Below, piece by piece: positions 38,501 to 47,656 of a stretch of 64,000 nucleotides of DNA. Position numbers and translations under genes: made by a program. The notes under the pieces were generated by a model that saw only the letters and a program-made list of their open reading frames with translations, was not told where the DNA came from and did no database searches. The stretch is from an uncultured Bacteroidales bacterium (GTDB taxonomy: Bacteria; Bacteroidota; Bacteroidia; Bacteroidales; F082): assembly GCA_947305795.1 (NCBI GenBank), contig CAMZEK010000002.1, positions 1 to 64,000 on the forward strand, in the 5' to 3' direction. The first letter of the stretch is position 1; each line of letters begins with the position of its first letter.

Positions 38501-39076
38501 TTCCAGTTGGCTCAGGTGCTTGGCGTGGATATTTTGCCTGTCTTCATCCATGGTGCGCGTCATGTCATGCCGAAGAAGGATTTCATCTTACGCGAAGGTC
38601 AGCTTCATGTGGAAATCGCGCCAAGGATACCCGCACAAGAGGTGGCCGCTATGGAAACCCGTGCCTTGACTTCGCAATGCCGCAAAACTTATATTGAACA
38701 TTTTGCGGAAATTCGCCGTCAGCGCGAAAATACGGAATATGTATTGCCATTTGTGCGCTACAAGTACATCTACAAAGGCAGCGACGTGGAACACGCCACT
38801 CGTGCCCGATTGAGGCAAATTCGCGCTCATGCTGCCGAAATCGAAGCCATTGAGGGAAAGACGATAACGATACTCAACAGCGGCTACGGCGAGTTGGCTT
38901 GGGTGCTTGCCTTGGTGCATCGCGAGGCACAAGTTTATGCGTTTGAGGTAGATGAAGACAAGTTCCTAGTGGCTTCACATACCAGTTATATCCCTGAAAA
39001 CCTGCATTTCATGCGCGAAGGTGACGAACATCCGCAATGTGATAATACTATTGACAATCAAATATTTCTGAGATGA
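35534..39076 (+). CDS. MMPL/RND-family exporter fused to PlsC-type acyltransferase and a short C-terminal methyltransferase-like remnant
   Basis: Two blocks of TM helices; IIANHQSHLDLLCTMM (HX4D) and FPEGTRSETGEIIRFHKGAF; C-term ITILNSGYGELAWVLALVHREAQVYAFEVDEDKF. Confidence 0.88.
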   Translation: MNKFFLSIYDRLSNNKPLSIALLLVITALCVFSALRLDYKENIADFLPTDPGKERYTSVYNDLGDQGQVTLIFAADTTKLDDDEAIEVLMEAMDAFENHWKECDTASLISDLQCRVDGSQVFDAMDFIRENQPLFLTEDDYHRMDSLLSEPDYITTCVGNIKRLLAMPTTSFVVDGVKADPLNLYSPTLQRLNALNPTQGYRLEDEYLFNERGDKAFAFFSSPYSGSDTKNNALLVNLLDKVIEQTESENPDVQVSSVGAPVIAVTNAQQIKKDSFFSISLALVLIFGILMFTMARKRNLLWLGIAILFGWVFALAIIALFKDSISIIVVGIGSVIVGIAVNYPLHYLDHIKQEPNKREALKDVIQPLIIGNLTTVAAFACLVFVKAEAMRDLGIFGALTLVGTILFVMVFLPLFAVVPKKTKKLFVDSGKAPSETWRKIKLYAFWPLVIITLILSYYSQETMFDADLHNINYMTAKQKEDLALLSESLQKEGETDLIYVVSEAADFQDALKQNETFMADNKTLLSDKTTISGLQGLLPSMESQAKSIALWKTFWQNHSQVPDELVRVAMESGFTENAFFAFTDGITKTYKPLTESEMEPLMALCGTYVMRHDSLWRVVDFVRVPIEDSEPLKQQLRASLPNTGFAFSISDVGNNLVEALSGDFDYILYVCSIVVFFFLCLSFGRLELSLLAFLPLAVGWTWILGIMHLGGIKFNIVNIILATFIFGQGDDYTIFITEGLLYEYAYGKKMLKNYRNSVILSGILMFIGIGALIFAKHPAMRSLAEVAIIGMAVVVFMACYLPPFVFDWLTKKKGQVREVPLTLKRLIYTLLTLLVFFIFAFVIVTPLTLVYMLLGPNTEKKRYRYHQMIAGVMRIALKLLPGVKFSLVNKTGETFEKPAVIIANHQSHLDLLCTMMLHPKVVLLTTDWVWKNPIYAVTIRYAEFYPVSDGYDKNVERLKKLVERGYSVVVFPEGTRSETGEIIRFHKGAFQLAQVLGVDILPVFIHGARHVMPKKDFILREGQLHVEIAPRIPAQEVAAMETRALTSQCRKTYIEHFAEIRRQRENTEYVLPFVRYKYIYKGSDVEHATRARLRQIRAHAAEIEAIEGKTITILNSGYGELAWVLALVHREAQVYAFEVDEDKFLVASHTSYIPENLHFMREGDEHPQCDNTIDNQIFLR

Positions 39077-40587
39077 AAACTTGTGTGATAATAGGTGGTG
39101 GCTTGGGCGGTTTGGTAACTGGAGCGTTGCTTTCCAAGGAAGGTTATAAAGTGACCGTGTTGGAGAAAAATCTTATCATCGGCGGTGGTTTGCAAAACTT
39201 CAACAGGCATGGATACAGTTTTCCCACGGGAATGCACATCTTCGGAGGCTTTGAGGAGGGAGGAAATCTTCGGAAATTGTTTGATTATCTGGGAGTTTTG
39301 GACCAATTGTCGCTCCAAGCTACCGACGATGATGCTTCCGATGTGATTAGGATTGAGGAAGATGGTGCCGTTTATCGTATGCCAAGAGGAAAAGATCAAT
39401 GCATTGCTTATTTGTCCACATGTTTTCCAGTGGAAAAGGAGAACATAAAGGCTTATATCGACAAGCTTTATGAACTTACGGAAAAGATGGATATGTTCTG
39501 TTTGCGTGAGTCAAAGCCCTATGAAATGATGTATATCGATGAAGACTTTGTCGTTCCTTTCGATGAGATGATGGATCGTTATATCATCAATCCCAAACTG
39601 AAAGGACTGCTGACCTATTTATGCCCATTGTATAGTGGCATGAAAGGTACGACACCGACCTTTATGGCGGCACTGCTTACGGTGATTCATTTCAATGGAA
39701 CATTCCAATTTGTCGGAGGGAGTCAGCAATTGGCAAATGCATTAAAAAAAGTGATTGAAAAAGCTGGAGGACAAGTGTTGGTTCGTTCGGAGGTGGAGAG
39801 AATCATCGTGGAAGACCATCAAGTGAAGGGTGTTGTCACCAAAAATGGGAACATCTATCAAGCTGAAAACTATATTTCTGACGTGCACCCCGACGTATTG
39901 TTGCGAATCATTGACGAAGGGGCTTTCCCGAAATTGTTCAAGAATCGCATTTCTTTGGTGTCGGATAGTCTTTCATTTTTGGTTGTTTTTGTAAAATTCA
40001 AGGACAAATCTTTCCCCTTCCTTAACCAAGTGAATTATTTCTTTCAAAGTTATGAAAAGGGATTGGATTTCAGCCATGAACAACAAGAAGACTGGCCGAA
40101 GGGCATTGTTTATTTGACTCCTCCAGTGGAGCATCAGGGCGAATTTGCCGAGACAATGGTTTTTGTTGTTCCGATGGAATATGAATGGGTAAAGCCTTGG
40201 GAAAACACTCGCACAGGACGTCGAGGCGAGGACTACGAACAATGGAAACAAATTATGATGGACAAAGTGCTCGACCGCATAGAACGACTTTACCCCGATT
40301 ACCGCGAGCGCATTGAGTTTTGTTTCGCCTCAACGCCGCTCACCATCCGCGACTATTATGGCAACAGAAGTGGTTCATGCTACGGTTTTCAAAAGGATTG
40401 CAGCAACCTCATGCTTTCACAAATGTCGGTCTTTACTAAAGTCAAGAATTTGTATTTGACTGGACAAAACGTCAATATCCATGGCTTGTGCGGCGTTTCG
40501 CTTACAGCCATCCAAACGGCAGAAGCCCTTGTTGGCCTCAACACTATTATGCATAAAATCAACGAAAAATACGACCATACCGCATAA
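39073..40587 (+). CDS. CrtI/phytoene-desaturase-like FAD-dependent oxidoreductase
   Basis: CVIIGGGLGGLVTGALLSKEGYKVTVLEKN; C-terminal LYLTGQNVNIHGLCGVSLTAIQTAEAL. Confidence 0.88.
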   Translation: MKTCVIIGGGLGGLVTGALLSKEGYKVTVLEKNLIIGGGLQNFNRHGYSFPTGMHIFGGFEEGGNLRKLFDYLGVLDQLSLQATDDDASDVIRIEEDGAVYRMPRGKDQCIAYLSTCFPVEKENIKAYIDKLYELTEKMDMFCLRESKPYEMMYIDEDFVVPFDEMMDRYIINPKLKGLLTYLCPLYSGMKGTTPTFMAALLTVIHFNGTFQFVGGSQQLANALKKVIEKAGGQVLVRSEVERIIVEDHQVKGVVTKNGNIYQAENYISDVHPDVLLRIIDEGAFPKLFKNRISLVSDSLSFLVVFVKFKDKSFPFLNQVNYFFQSYEKGLDFSHEQQEDWPKGIVYLTPPVEHQGEFAETMVFVVPMEYEWVKPWENTRTGRRGEDYEQWKQIMMDKVLDRIERLYPDYRERIEFCFASTPLTIRDYYGNRSGSCYGFQKDCSNLMLSQMSVFTKVKNLYLTGQNVNIHGLCGVSLTAIQTAEALVGLNTIMHKINEKYDHTA

Positions 40588-40592
40588 TTTCC

Positions 40593-40600
40593 TATTTTTG
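40593..40600 (+). promoter_or_regulatory. -7 box TATTTTTG
   Basis: TAnnTTTG 37 nt before ATG 40638. Confidence 0.5.
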
Positions 40601-40637
40601 CAGGTTTGAATCAAAAGAATATCAACAATACAACATT

Positions 40638-41966
40638 ATGGACACAATAAAACTAAAACTCATCTACCCCAAGTGGAACAAGCTGCCAGGGCAGACCACT
40701 TTCAACCTGCCGCCTCACGGACCTGTGGCTTTTGCGGCCACTTTGCCTGAGTATGTCGACATTTCGTTCACCGACGAAAACGTGGAAGCCATCGATTTCG
40801 ACGAAGAATGTGACCTCGTCGCCCTCTCGATGATGCTCACCACGCAGGTGAAACGCGGCTGGGCCATCGCTGACGAATATCATAAACGCGGCAAGACGGT
40901 CCTTGCGGGTGGCATTTCCACCATGCTTCATGCCGAGGAAATGGTAAACCATGTCGACAGCGTCTTTTTGGGCGAGTCGGAAGGCCGCTCCGAGCAGGTC
41001 ATCCAGGACTGGAAAAACGGCTGCCTGAAGAAAATCTATAATTATATTGGCAACATGCCAGACATCGCCACGGTGGGTCCTTGCCGCCGCGACCTCTACA
41101 AACGCGAGCTATATAACCACAAAGGTGTACAGATGGTGGACCTGTTCAACGCGAGTCGTGGTTGCCGCTTCAGTTGCTATCCTTGCGCTGTGTCGTATCT
41201 CGGTGGCCGCAAGTTCCGTCCGCGCCCCGTCGACAAGGTGGTGGAAGACATGGCTGGCATCGATAATAACCGTCTCTTCATTGTAGACAACTCGTTAGCG
41301 CAGGACAAGCAGTGGGAGATGGACCTTTTCCGTGCCATTGCACCGCTGAAGAAGAAATGGATCAGCCACACCATTGAGGACGACCCCGAAGTGCTTGACT
41401 TGGCTGCCAAGGCGGGTGCATGGTACGTCTATCAGGCCGTTTACGACACCTCCGACTACATCAAGGAGCGTGTAAAACGCTACCACGACTACGGCATTGG
41501 TGTTGAAGGAACAATTCTGTTTGGTCTCGACAACCAGACCGAAGACGACATCAAGCGACTCATTGACTTCTTGGGCGAAATCGACCTCGACCTGGCTGAA
41601 TTCACCATCTTTGCGCCCTTCCCGCACACCAAGGGTCACGACGACCTGCTGCGCCAAGGCCGCATCTTCGACTTCGACTGGGATCACTACAATGCTGGTC
41701 AGGTGGTGTATCAACCCAAACACATGACACCAGAGAAGCTGCAAGACCTCTACGAATACGCCTGGAAGAGCTTCTATGCCGACGAGACCCAGGAATCGAA
41801 GATGTTCCGCTTGTTCTGCAACGTGGCCTTGCGCGAAATGGAGGAAGGCACCTATCGTCCGCGCGACCGCAAGTTGATCAACAAGTCGTTTGGCCGCGAT
41901 GTGGACCGCAGCAAGAGAAATGTAAACGTCAGGACAGAAAGCCAACAACTGGTTAGTAGAAATTAG
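40638..41966 (+). CDS. radical SAM protein with N-terminal B12-binding-like domain
   Basis: CxxxCxxC in SRGCRFSCYPCAVS; N-terminal LVALSMMLTTQVKRGWAIADEYHKRGKTVLAGGIS. Confidence 0.88.
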   Translation: MDTIKLKLIYPKWNKLPGQTTFNLPPHGPVAFAATLPEYVDISFTDENVEAIDFDEECDLVALSMMLTTQVKRGWAIADEYHKRGKTVLAGGISTMLHAEEMVNHVDSVFLGESEGRSEQVIQDWKNGCLKKIYNYIGNMPDIATVGPCRRDLYKRELYNHKGVQMVDLFNASRGCRFSCYPCAVSYLGGRKFRPRPVDKVVEDMAGIDNNRLFIVDNSLAQDKQWEMDLFRAIAPLKKKWISHTIEDDPEVLDLAAKAGAWYVYQAVYDTSDYIKERVKRYHDYGIGVEGTILFGLDNQTEDDIKRLIDFLGEIDLDLAEFTIFAPFPHTKGHDDLLRQGRIFDFDWDHYNAGQVVYQPKHMTPEKLQDLYEYAWKSFYADETQESKMFRLFCNVALREMEEGTYRPRDRKLINKSFGRDVDRSKRNVNVRTESQQLVSRN

Positions 41967-41989
41967 GAATTCGGAATGTAAAATTCGGA

Positions 41990-42053
41990 ATAGGGAATCT
42001 TTAAATCTTGAATTTTTGAATTTTTGAATCTTTAAATCTAAAATCTTGAATCG
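41990..42053 (+). repeat. wobbly GAATCTTTAAATCTTGAATTTTT repeat
   Basis: agggaatctttaaatcttgaatttttgaatttttgaatctttaaatctaaaatcttgaatcg abutting ATG 42054. Confidence 0.75.
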
Positions 42054-42416
42054 ATGAAAGTATCACCAGAATATTACGACGAGATTTTCCCCTTCAAGGG
42101 CGAATGGGATTTGGAATCGACCTGTGGCTTGAAAATCAGGGAAGTGGATGGAAAGAAGTATGTCATTGTAACCGAATTATATCAGGACAATCCAGGCACA
42201 TCCGTGACTTACGCCGGAAAGAAGCTGGCCGACCAGATTTGTGAAGCAAAAAACTTGAAATTGGAAGACATCGTGTATCTCGAATGCACGCCCAACACCA
42301 ATTCCAAGCTTTCATTCTACGACGAGGAATATTTCCAAGTGGACTTCTTCGCTGACATGCAACATAAGTATCGTCAGCTTTCCAAGGAGGAAGTGATGAA
42401 AATCTTAGATAAGTGA
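42054..42416 (+). CDS. small protein of unknown function
   Basis: 120-aa ORF in the co-directional run; no family recognised. Confidence 0.6.
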   Translation: MKVSPEYYDEIFPFKGEWDLESTCGLKIREVDGKKYVIVTELYQDNPGTSVTYAGKKLADQICEAKNLKLEDIVYLECTPNTNSKLSFYDEEYFQVDFFADMQHKYRQLSKEEVMKILDK

Positions 42417-43333
42417 TGTTTCGTAAAGGGTTGGTTTTTTGCTTGTTATGTTTTCTTTTCGGAACGGTTGTCGCACAGTCGATACCGCTTTGGGAAGGCT
42501 TTGACGTGAAACACGGCAAAGAAGTCACATTGACGCCTTATTTATCAGAGAACAACAAGGATGGACTTTCCGTTATCGTTTGTCCGGGCGGAAGCTATTG
42601 TTGGCTTGACGACGAGACCGAAGGCGACGTTGTGGCTCGTTGGTTGCAAGAAAACGGCATATCCGCTTTCGTGTTGCGTTATCGCGTGGCAGGTTTCGGT
42701 GCCTATTTCTGGCATTACCGCATCCTGTTTCGCGGCAAGCAGCACCCTGACATGATTACCGATGCCCAACGCGCCTTACAGTGGGTGCGCGAACACGCCA
42801 AGGAATACCACATCGACCCTGAAAAAGTCGGCATGATGGGCTTTTCGGCAGGTGGTCATCTGGTAATGTCGGCGGCCTGCTTTTACAATACTGACTTCTT
42901 GAATAACAAAGGAATAACCACCAACACAAGCCTTCGTCCCGATTTTGTCGCCCCGATTTATCCCGTGGTGACGATGTGCGAAAACTGTGTCCACAAGCGC
43001 TCGCGGCGGGCCTTGCTCAGCGAGAAATACCAACATAATGCTGAGATGTGCGATTCGCTTTCGTTGGAACGCCATATTCCGCAGAATTGTCCGTCCGTGT
43101 TTTTAGTCAATTGCATTGATGACCCTATTGTGGATTATCATAACTCCATCCTTCTCGATTCGGCCTTGACCGCCAACAAAGTCGACCATCGCTACATTCA
43201 GTACAAAACTGGTGGCCACGGTTTCGGTGCCAGCGAGGAAAAAGGAACAGCGGAATGTCGCCAGTGGAAGCCAGAGTTTCTAAACTGGATTAGGTCCCTG
43301 AACCTGTCGAAGGGCCGTCCTAACAACAATTAA
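42416..43333 (+). CDS. alpha/beta hydrolase (acetyl-esterase-like)
   Basis: CPGGSYCWL, MGFSAGGHLVMSA, late HGFG. Confidence 0.85.
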   Translation: MFRKGLVFCLLCFLFGTVVAQSIPLWEGFDVKHGKEVTLTPYLSENNKDGLSVIVCPGGSYCWLDDETEGDVVARWLQENGISAFVLRYRVAGFGAYFWHYRILFRGKQHPDMITDAQRALQWVREHAKEYHIDPEKVGMMGFSAGGHLVMSAACFYNTDFLNNKGITTNTSLRPDFVAPIYPVVTMCENCVHKRSRRALLSEKYQHNAEMCDSLSLERHIPQNCPSVFLVNCIDDPIVDYHNSILLDSALTANKVDHRYIQYKTGGHGFGASEEKGTAECRQWKPEFLNWIRSLNLSKGRPNNN

Positions 43334-43366
43334 ACAATTAAACAATCAACGATTCAACAACCAACA
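43324..43366 (+). repeat. wobbly A/T repeat spacer, AACAATTAAACAA family
   Basis: aacaattaaacaattaaacaatcaacgattcaacaaccaaca abutting ATG 43367. Confidence 0.8.
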
Positions 43367-44665
43367 ATGATTACCAACGATATAGAATACAAGTCAGTAG
43401 AAGAAATCAAGGCTTATCAGGAAGGTCTGCTTCACGAGGCTTTGGCTTATTTGCAAGCTCATTCGCCTTATTATCAACGGATGTTCAAAAGCTATGGTAT
43501 CAACATCGAAAAGATTCAACACATCGAGGATTTAGTGAAGATTCCGTTCACCGAAAAGAAGGATTTGCAACTCTTCAACGACGAGTTCCTTTGCTGCCCG
43601 AAGGCAAAAATCATCGACTACATCACCACCTCTGGCACCTTGGGCGACCCCGTGACTTTCGGCTGCACCGAAAAAGACCTGCAACGCTTGGCCTACAATG
43701 AAAAAAAGTCGTTTGAGTGCGCTGGCGTGAAGCCTGGCGACGTGGTGCAACTGATGACCACCTTGGACAAACGCTTCATGGCAGGATTGGCCTATTTCCT
43801 CGGTTTGCGAGAACTGGGTGCTGGTGTCATCCGTGTGGGCAATGGGATCCCCGAACTGCAATGGGACACCATCCGCCGCATCAAGCCCGACACCATCATG
43901 TGTGTGCCGTCGTTCATCCTGAAGCTGATACAATACGCCGAAGAGCATGGCATTGACTACAAAAACAGCAGCATCCGCCGCATCATCGGCATCGGTGAGG
44001 GTCTACGTGACCAAAACTTCGACCTCAACCTGCTTGGACGCAAAATCAAGGAAAAATGGGACGTGCAGCTCTTTGCCACCTATTCCTCGACAGAAATGGG
44101 CGCAACCTTCTCAGAATGCGAGTACGGTCTCGGTGGTCATGTGCATCCTGAATTGATTATCGTGGAAATCATCGGCGAGGATGGTCTGCCCGTTCCCGAT
44201 GGTCAACCAGGCGAAATCGTTGTCACCACCTTGGGTGTTGAAGGAATGCCGCTGTTGCGTTTCCGCACGGGCGACATTGCCGCGAAAATCGTTGAACAGT
44301 GCAAGTGCGGTCGCAATTCCTACCGCCTGACGCCGCTCGTGGGTCGCAAGAACAACATGATCAAACTGAAAGGCACAACGCTCTATCCGCCAGCGATTAA
44401 CGACGTGCTCGACAATACGGATTATGTGGAAAACTATGTTATTGAGGTGCGCCAAAGCGAGGCCGGTACCGACGATGTGGTGGTGAAAATCGGCCTGAAA
44501 TACCAGCCCGATTTCGACGTGGTCAAGATGTTGAAAGACAGCTTCCGTTCGCGCATCCGTGTGGCACCGCAAATAGAAATCCTTCCCGTTGAGGAAATCC
44601 AAAAAATCAATTATCCGGCCAAAAGCCGCAAACCCATCAAATTCATTGATTTAAGAAACAAGTGA
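43367..44665 (+). CDS. PaaK-like adenylate-forming CoA/ACP ligase
   Basis: ITTSGTLGDPVTFGCTEKD, TYSSTEMG, LRFRTGDIA, GRKNNMIKLKGTTLYPPAI. Confidence 0.88.
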   Translation: MITNDIEYKSVEEIKAYQEGLLHEALAYLQAHSPYYQRMFKSYGINIEKIQHIEDLVKIPFTEKKDLQLFNDEFLCCPKAKIIDYITTSGTLGDPVTFGCTEKDLQRLAYNEKKSFECAGVKPGDVVQLMTTLDKRFMAGLAYFLGLRELGAGVIRVGNGIPELQWDTIRRIKPDTIMCVPSFILKLIQYAEEHGIDYKNSSIRRIIGIGEGLRDQNFDLNLLGRKIKEKWDVQLFATYSSTEMGATFSECEYGLGGHVHPELIIVEIIGEDGLPVPDGQPGEIVVTTLGVEGMPLLRFRTGDIAAKIVEQCKCGRNSYRLTPLVGRKNNMIKLKGTTLYPPAINDVLDNTDYVENYVIEVRQSEAGTDDVVVKIGLKYQPDFDVVKMLKDSFRSRIRVAPQIEILPVEEIQKINYPAKSRKPIKFIDLRNK

Positions 44666-45774
44666 TGACCAATTTTGATGACATCAGGCCTTATAACGCA
44701 GAAGAGATTCCTGCCGCCATGCAACGCTTGGCCGACAGCGAAGTCATTCCAGCCATTGCCCAATACCTTGATTTGCCCATAGAGGCGCTTCGCGACCGCA
44801 TTCGGAACACACAATCCTTACGGGAATTTCAGCTCGGGTTGCTCAAAGAAGTAATTGAAACCCTGTTGAAAAAAACCACGACGGGCTTTGACTGGTCAGG
44901 GCTGGAAAACATCAGCGAAAAGAAGTCGTATCTTTTCGTCTCCAATCACCGCGACATCGTCCTTGATGCTATGTTTTTGCAATATGTGCTGAACGAGGCA
45001 GGGCAAAACACCTGTCAGATTACTTTTGGCAGCAACCTGATGTGCCATCCTTTTGTCATCGATTTTGGCAAGATCAACAAGATGTTTCGCACCGAGCGCG
45101 GTGGTTCGCCTAAAGAGTTCTACAACAGTATGTTGCACATGTCGGAATATATGCGTTATGTCATTACTGAAGAACATGAATCGGTATGGATTGCGCAGCG
45201 CAACGGTCGTACCAAAAACGGTATCGATGCTACTGACCCGGCTATCATCAAGATGTTTGGCATGAGCCGTCGTGACGACCGCGTGCTTTCCTTGGCGGAA
45301 TTGAACATTGTTCCTGTGGCGGTCTCTTACGAATGGGAGTCGTGCGACAAGCTGAAGGCTTTGGAATTGTACTTGACCCACAAAAACGGCCATTACGAAA
45401 AGAAACCCGGAGAAGATCTCAACAGCATCCTGACGGGCATCATGCAATTCAAGGGACATGTGCATTTCCATATCTGTCCGATGTTCACTGAGACCGACTT
45501 AAATGCCTTGAATGATTGTCCTTCCGGAGAGTTTTACAAGCGCGTAGCCGAGTTGATGGACAGCCGCATCAATCCCCAATTCTACCTCCATCCTAATAAT
45601 TACATCGCCCACGACTTGCGAAGCGGCACCACAACATACTCCAAGCATTACACCGCCGAGCAAAAAGCCGCATTTGTCAAATACATGGATTGGATGAACG
45701 ATTATCCAGACATGAACCGCAAGGAATTAGAGGAGATTTTCTTAGGGATTTATGCTAACCCAGTGGCACATTAG
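44665..45774 (+). CDS. glycerol-3-phosphate acyltransferase-like protein
   Basis: LFVSNHRDIVLDAMFL, FRTERGGSPKEFYNS, WIAQRNGRTKNG. Confidence 0.8.
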   Translation: MTNFDDIRPYNAEEIPAAMQRLADSEVIPAIAQYLDLPIEALRDRIRNTQSLREFQLGLLKEVIETLLKKTTTGFDWSGLENISEKKSYLFVSNHRDIVLDAMFLQYVLNEAGQNTCQITFGSNLMCHPFVIDFGKINKMFRTERGGSPKEFYNSMLHMSEYMRYVITEEHESVWIAQRNGRTKNGIDATDPAIIKMFGMSRRDDRVLSLAELNIVPVAVSYEWESCDKLKALELYLTHKNGHYEKKPGEDLNSILTGIMQFKGHVHFHICPMFTETDLNALNDCPSGEFYKRVAELMDSRINPQFYLHPNNYIAHDLRSGTTTYSKHYTAEQKAAFVKYMDWMNDYPDMNRKELEEIFLGIYANPVAH

Positions 45775-45855
45775 GAAAACTTTTCCCTAAAAGCACTCAT
45801 TTTTGCACGATATTTGTGATGAATAGGAAATCGTTAACTTTAAAACCTATTCATC

Positions 45856-46440
45856 ATGAAAAAACTATTGTTATCATTGGTGTTTGTAGTTGCAAGTTTG
45901 GCAACAATGGCACAAGAAAACGGCACATTAACCCAACAAAGTGAAATGGTTCGTAAAGACCATAACCTTTGCTTTGTACAAGGTGTCGAAAACAATGTAA
46001 TTCCAAATGCGGAATTATTGCAATTGCTTGGTGAGCAAGGCTATAACAATTATTGTAGCAGCAAAAAACTTTACAAAATTGGCAACGGGCTGAAAAAAGG
46101 AGGTTGGGCTGCATTTGGAGGCGGATTGGGCTTGATGGCGGTGGGAATAACCACCTATATCGTGAGTGCAGAGACACATGTAGAGCAGGCAAAAGGCATT
46201 GGTATGATGACTTATTTAACAGGCGTCCTGACTTTTATTCAAGGCAATATGATGATACCTACTGGATATATTCTCCGAGGCATAGGTGCTGGAAAAATCA
46301 GCAGGATAGCTGAAGATTACAATTTAAACCACAGAAAAACAGTGTTTTCCTACAGCCTTTCGCCATCTGTCATGCCTGTAAATATTCCACAATCACAAAA
46401 CAATGTGGGACTAGGTTTGACCTTCAATCTTAATTTCTGA
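45856..46440 (+). CDS. secreted/membrane protein of unknown function
   Basis: Signal peptide MKKLLLSLVFVVASLATMAQ; central Gly-rich TM segments. Confidence 0.65.
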   Translation: MKKLLLSLVFVVASLATMAQENGTLTQQSEMVRKDHNLCFVQGVENNVIPNAELLQLLGEQGYNNYCSSKKLYKIGNGLKKGGWAAFGGGLGLMAVGITTYIVSAETHVEQAKGIGMMTYLTGVLTFIQGNMMIPTGYILRGIGAGKISRIAEDYNLNHRKTVFSYSLSPSVMPVNIPQSQNNVGLGLTFNLNF

Positions 46441-46487
46441 TTGAGACGGTTTTCCGAATAAAATGTTCCGCGCAAGGATAAATCCCG

Positions 46488-46495
46488 TATCTTTG
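46488..46495 (+). promoter_or_regulatory. -7 box TATCTTTG for gpsA
   Basis: TAnnTTTG 25 nt before ATG 46520. Confidence 0.5.
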
Positions 46496-46519
46496 CGCGA
46501 TTTTTGGATAGAAAAAGGA

Positions 46520-47530
46520 ATGGATAACTCCATTAAAAAAACATCACGTTGCGCCGTCATTGGTCACGGTAGTTGGGCTACGGCACTTGTCAAAGTATTG
46601 ACAACGAATGAATTGTCAATAGGTTGGTATGTCCGCAATCCCGAGGTGCTTGAGTCGTTGCGCAACGAAAAACGCAATTGCCGTTACCTCTCCGACGTGG
46701 AATTGGACATGAATCGTATCACGCTCTCCGACGATGTGAATGAAATTGTTGGTGAGGCCGACATCATCCTTTTGGTCATGCCAGCGGCTTATCTGAAGTG
46801 CTACATTTCCGATTTGCGGGTTTCGTTGCAGGAAAAAGTCGTCGTTTCGGCCATCAAAGGCATCATTCCTGACGAGAATCGGTTTGTCACGGACTATCTG
46901 AAACAACAATACAATCTTTCAGGTGGACAAGTGTGTTTTGTTGGCGGTCCGACCCATGCTGAAGAAGTAGGTCACGGACGGCTTACTTACCTGACCATTG
47001 CCTGCTCCAATATTGGCAAAGCCCATGCCGTTGGCGAAATGCTAAAGACGCCATTCCTCAAGGTGAGTTATGTGAGGAATATGCGTTATTTGGAGCGTTC
47101 CGCTGTGCTGAAAAACATTTATGCAGTCATGGCAGGCATAGCCGTGGGATTGGGTTATGGCGACAATTTCATCTCGGTCTTGGTGGCGAATTGCATCAAG
47201 GAGATGTATTTTTTGCTGGATCCACAGAGTGTCAACGACCTCACCAAGTTCGAACCGTCCAATTTCTTTGGCGACTTGTTGGTGTCGTGTTATTCGAGCC
47301 ATAGCCGCAACCGTCAGTTGGGCGTGCTCATCGGACGTGGCAACACAGTAAAGTCCGCACTTAACGAAATGACGATGGTGGCCGAAGGTTATTTTGCCTC
47401 CCGAATCGTTTCAACCATGACCGAAGAGCAACGCAAACTGCTTCCCATAGCAGAATTGGCCTACCAAATTCTGCACAAAAACCTTCCTGTCCGCAAGGCG
47501 ATGAAAACCTTGGAGGAGATTTTGATGTAA
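46520..47530 (+). CDS. gpsA: NAD(P)H-dependent glycerol-3-phosphate dehydrogenase
   Basis: AVIGHGSWATALVKVL, VVSAIKGI, CFVGGPTHAEEV, LKNIYAVMAGIAVGLGYGDN. Confidence 0.92.
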   Translation: MDNSIKKTSRCAVIGHGSWATALVKVLTTNELSIGWYVRNPEVLESLRNEKRNCRYLSDVELDMNRITLSDDVNEIVGEADIILLVMPAAYLKCYISDLRVSLQEKVVVSAIKGIIPDENRFVTDYLKQQYNLSGGQVCFVGGPTHAEEVGHGRLTYLTIACSNIGKAHAVGEMLKTPFLKVSYVRNMRYLERSAVLKNIYAVMAGIAVGLGYGDNFISVLVANCIKEMYFLLDPQSVNDLTKFEPSNFFGDLLVSCYSSHSRNRQLGVLIGRGNTVKSALNEMTMVAEGYFASRIVSTMTEEQRKLLPIAELAYQILHKNLPVRKAMKTLEEILM

Positions 47531-47597
47531 TGAAGGGTGTTTTCCCATTCTTATTTCAAAAAAATCAGAAATCGCTTTCTCTTTCTCGAAAAATTCC

Positions 47598-47605
47598 TAC
47601 ATTTG
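47598..47605 (+). promoter_or_regulatory. -7 box TACATTTG for the susC-like gene
   Basis: TAnnTTTG 52 nt before ATG 47657. Confidence 0.5.
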
Positions 47606-47656
47606 TTTCCTAAAATGTTGGGATTGAATCCTCTTTTTAAACATAACTTATTCATT

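Noticed and set aside
47537-47656. Early start of the SusC-like ORF
   Set aside because: Includes promoter box TACATTTG; a proper signal peptide starts at ATG 47657.
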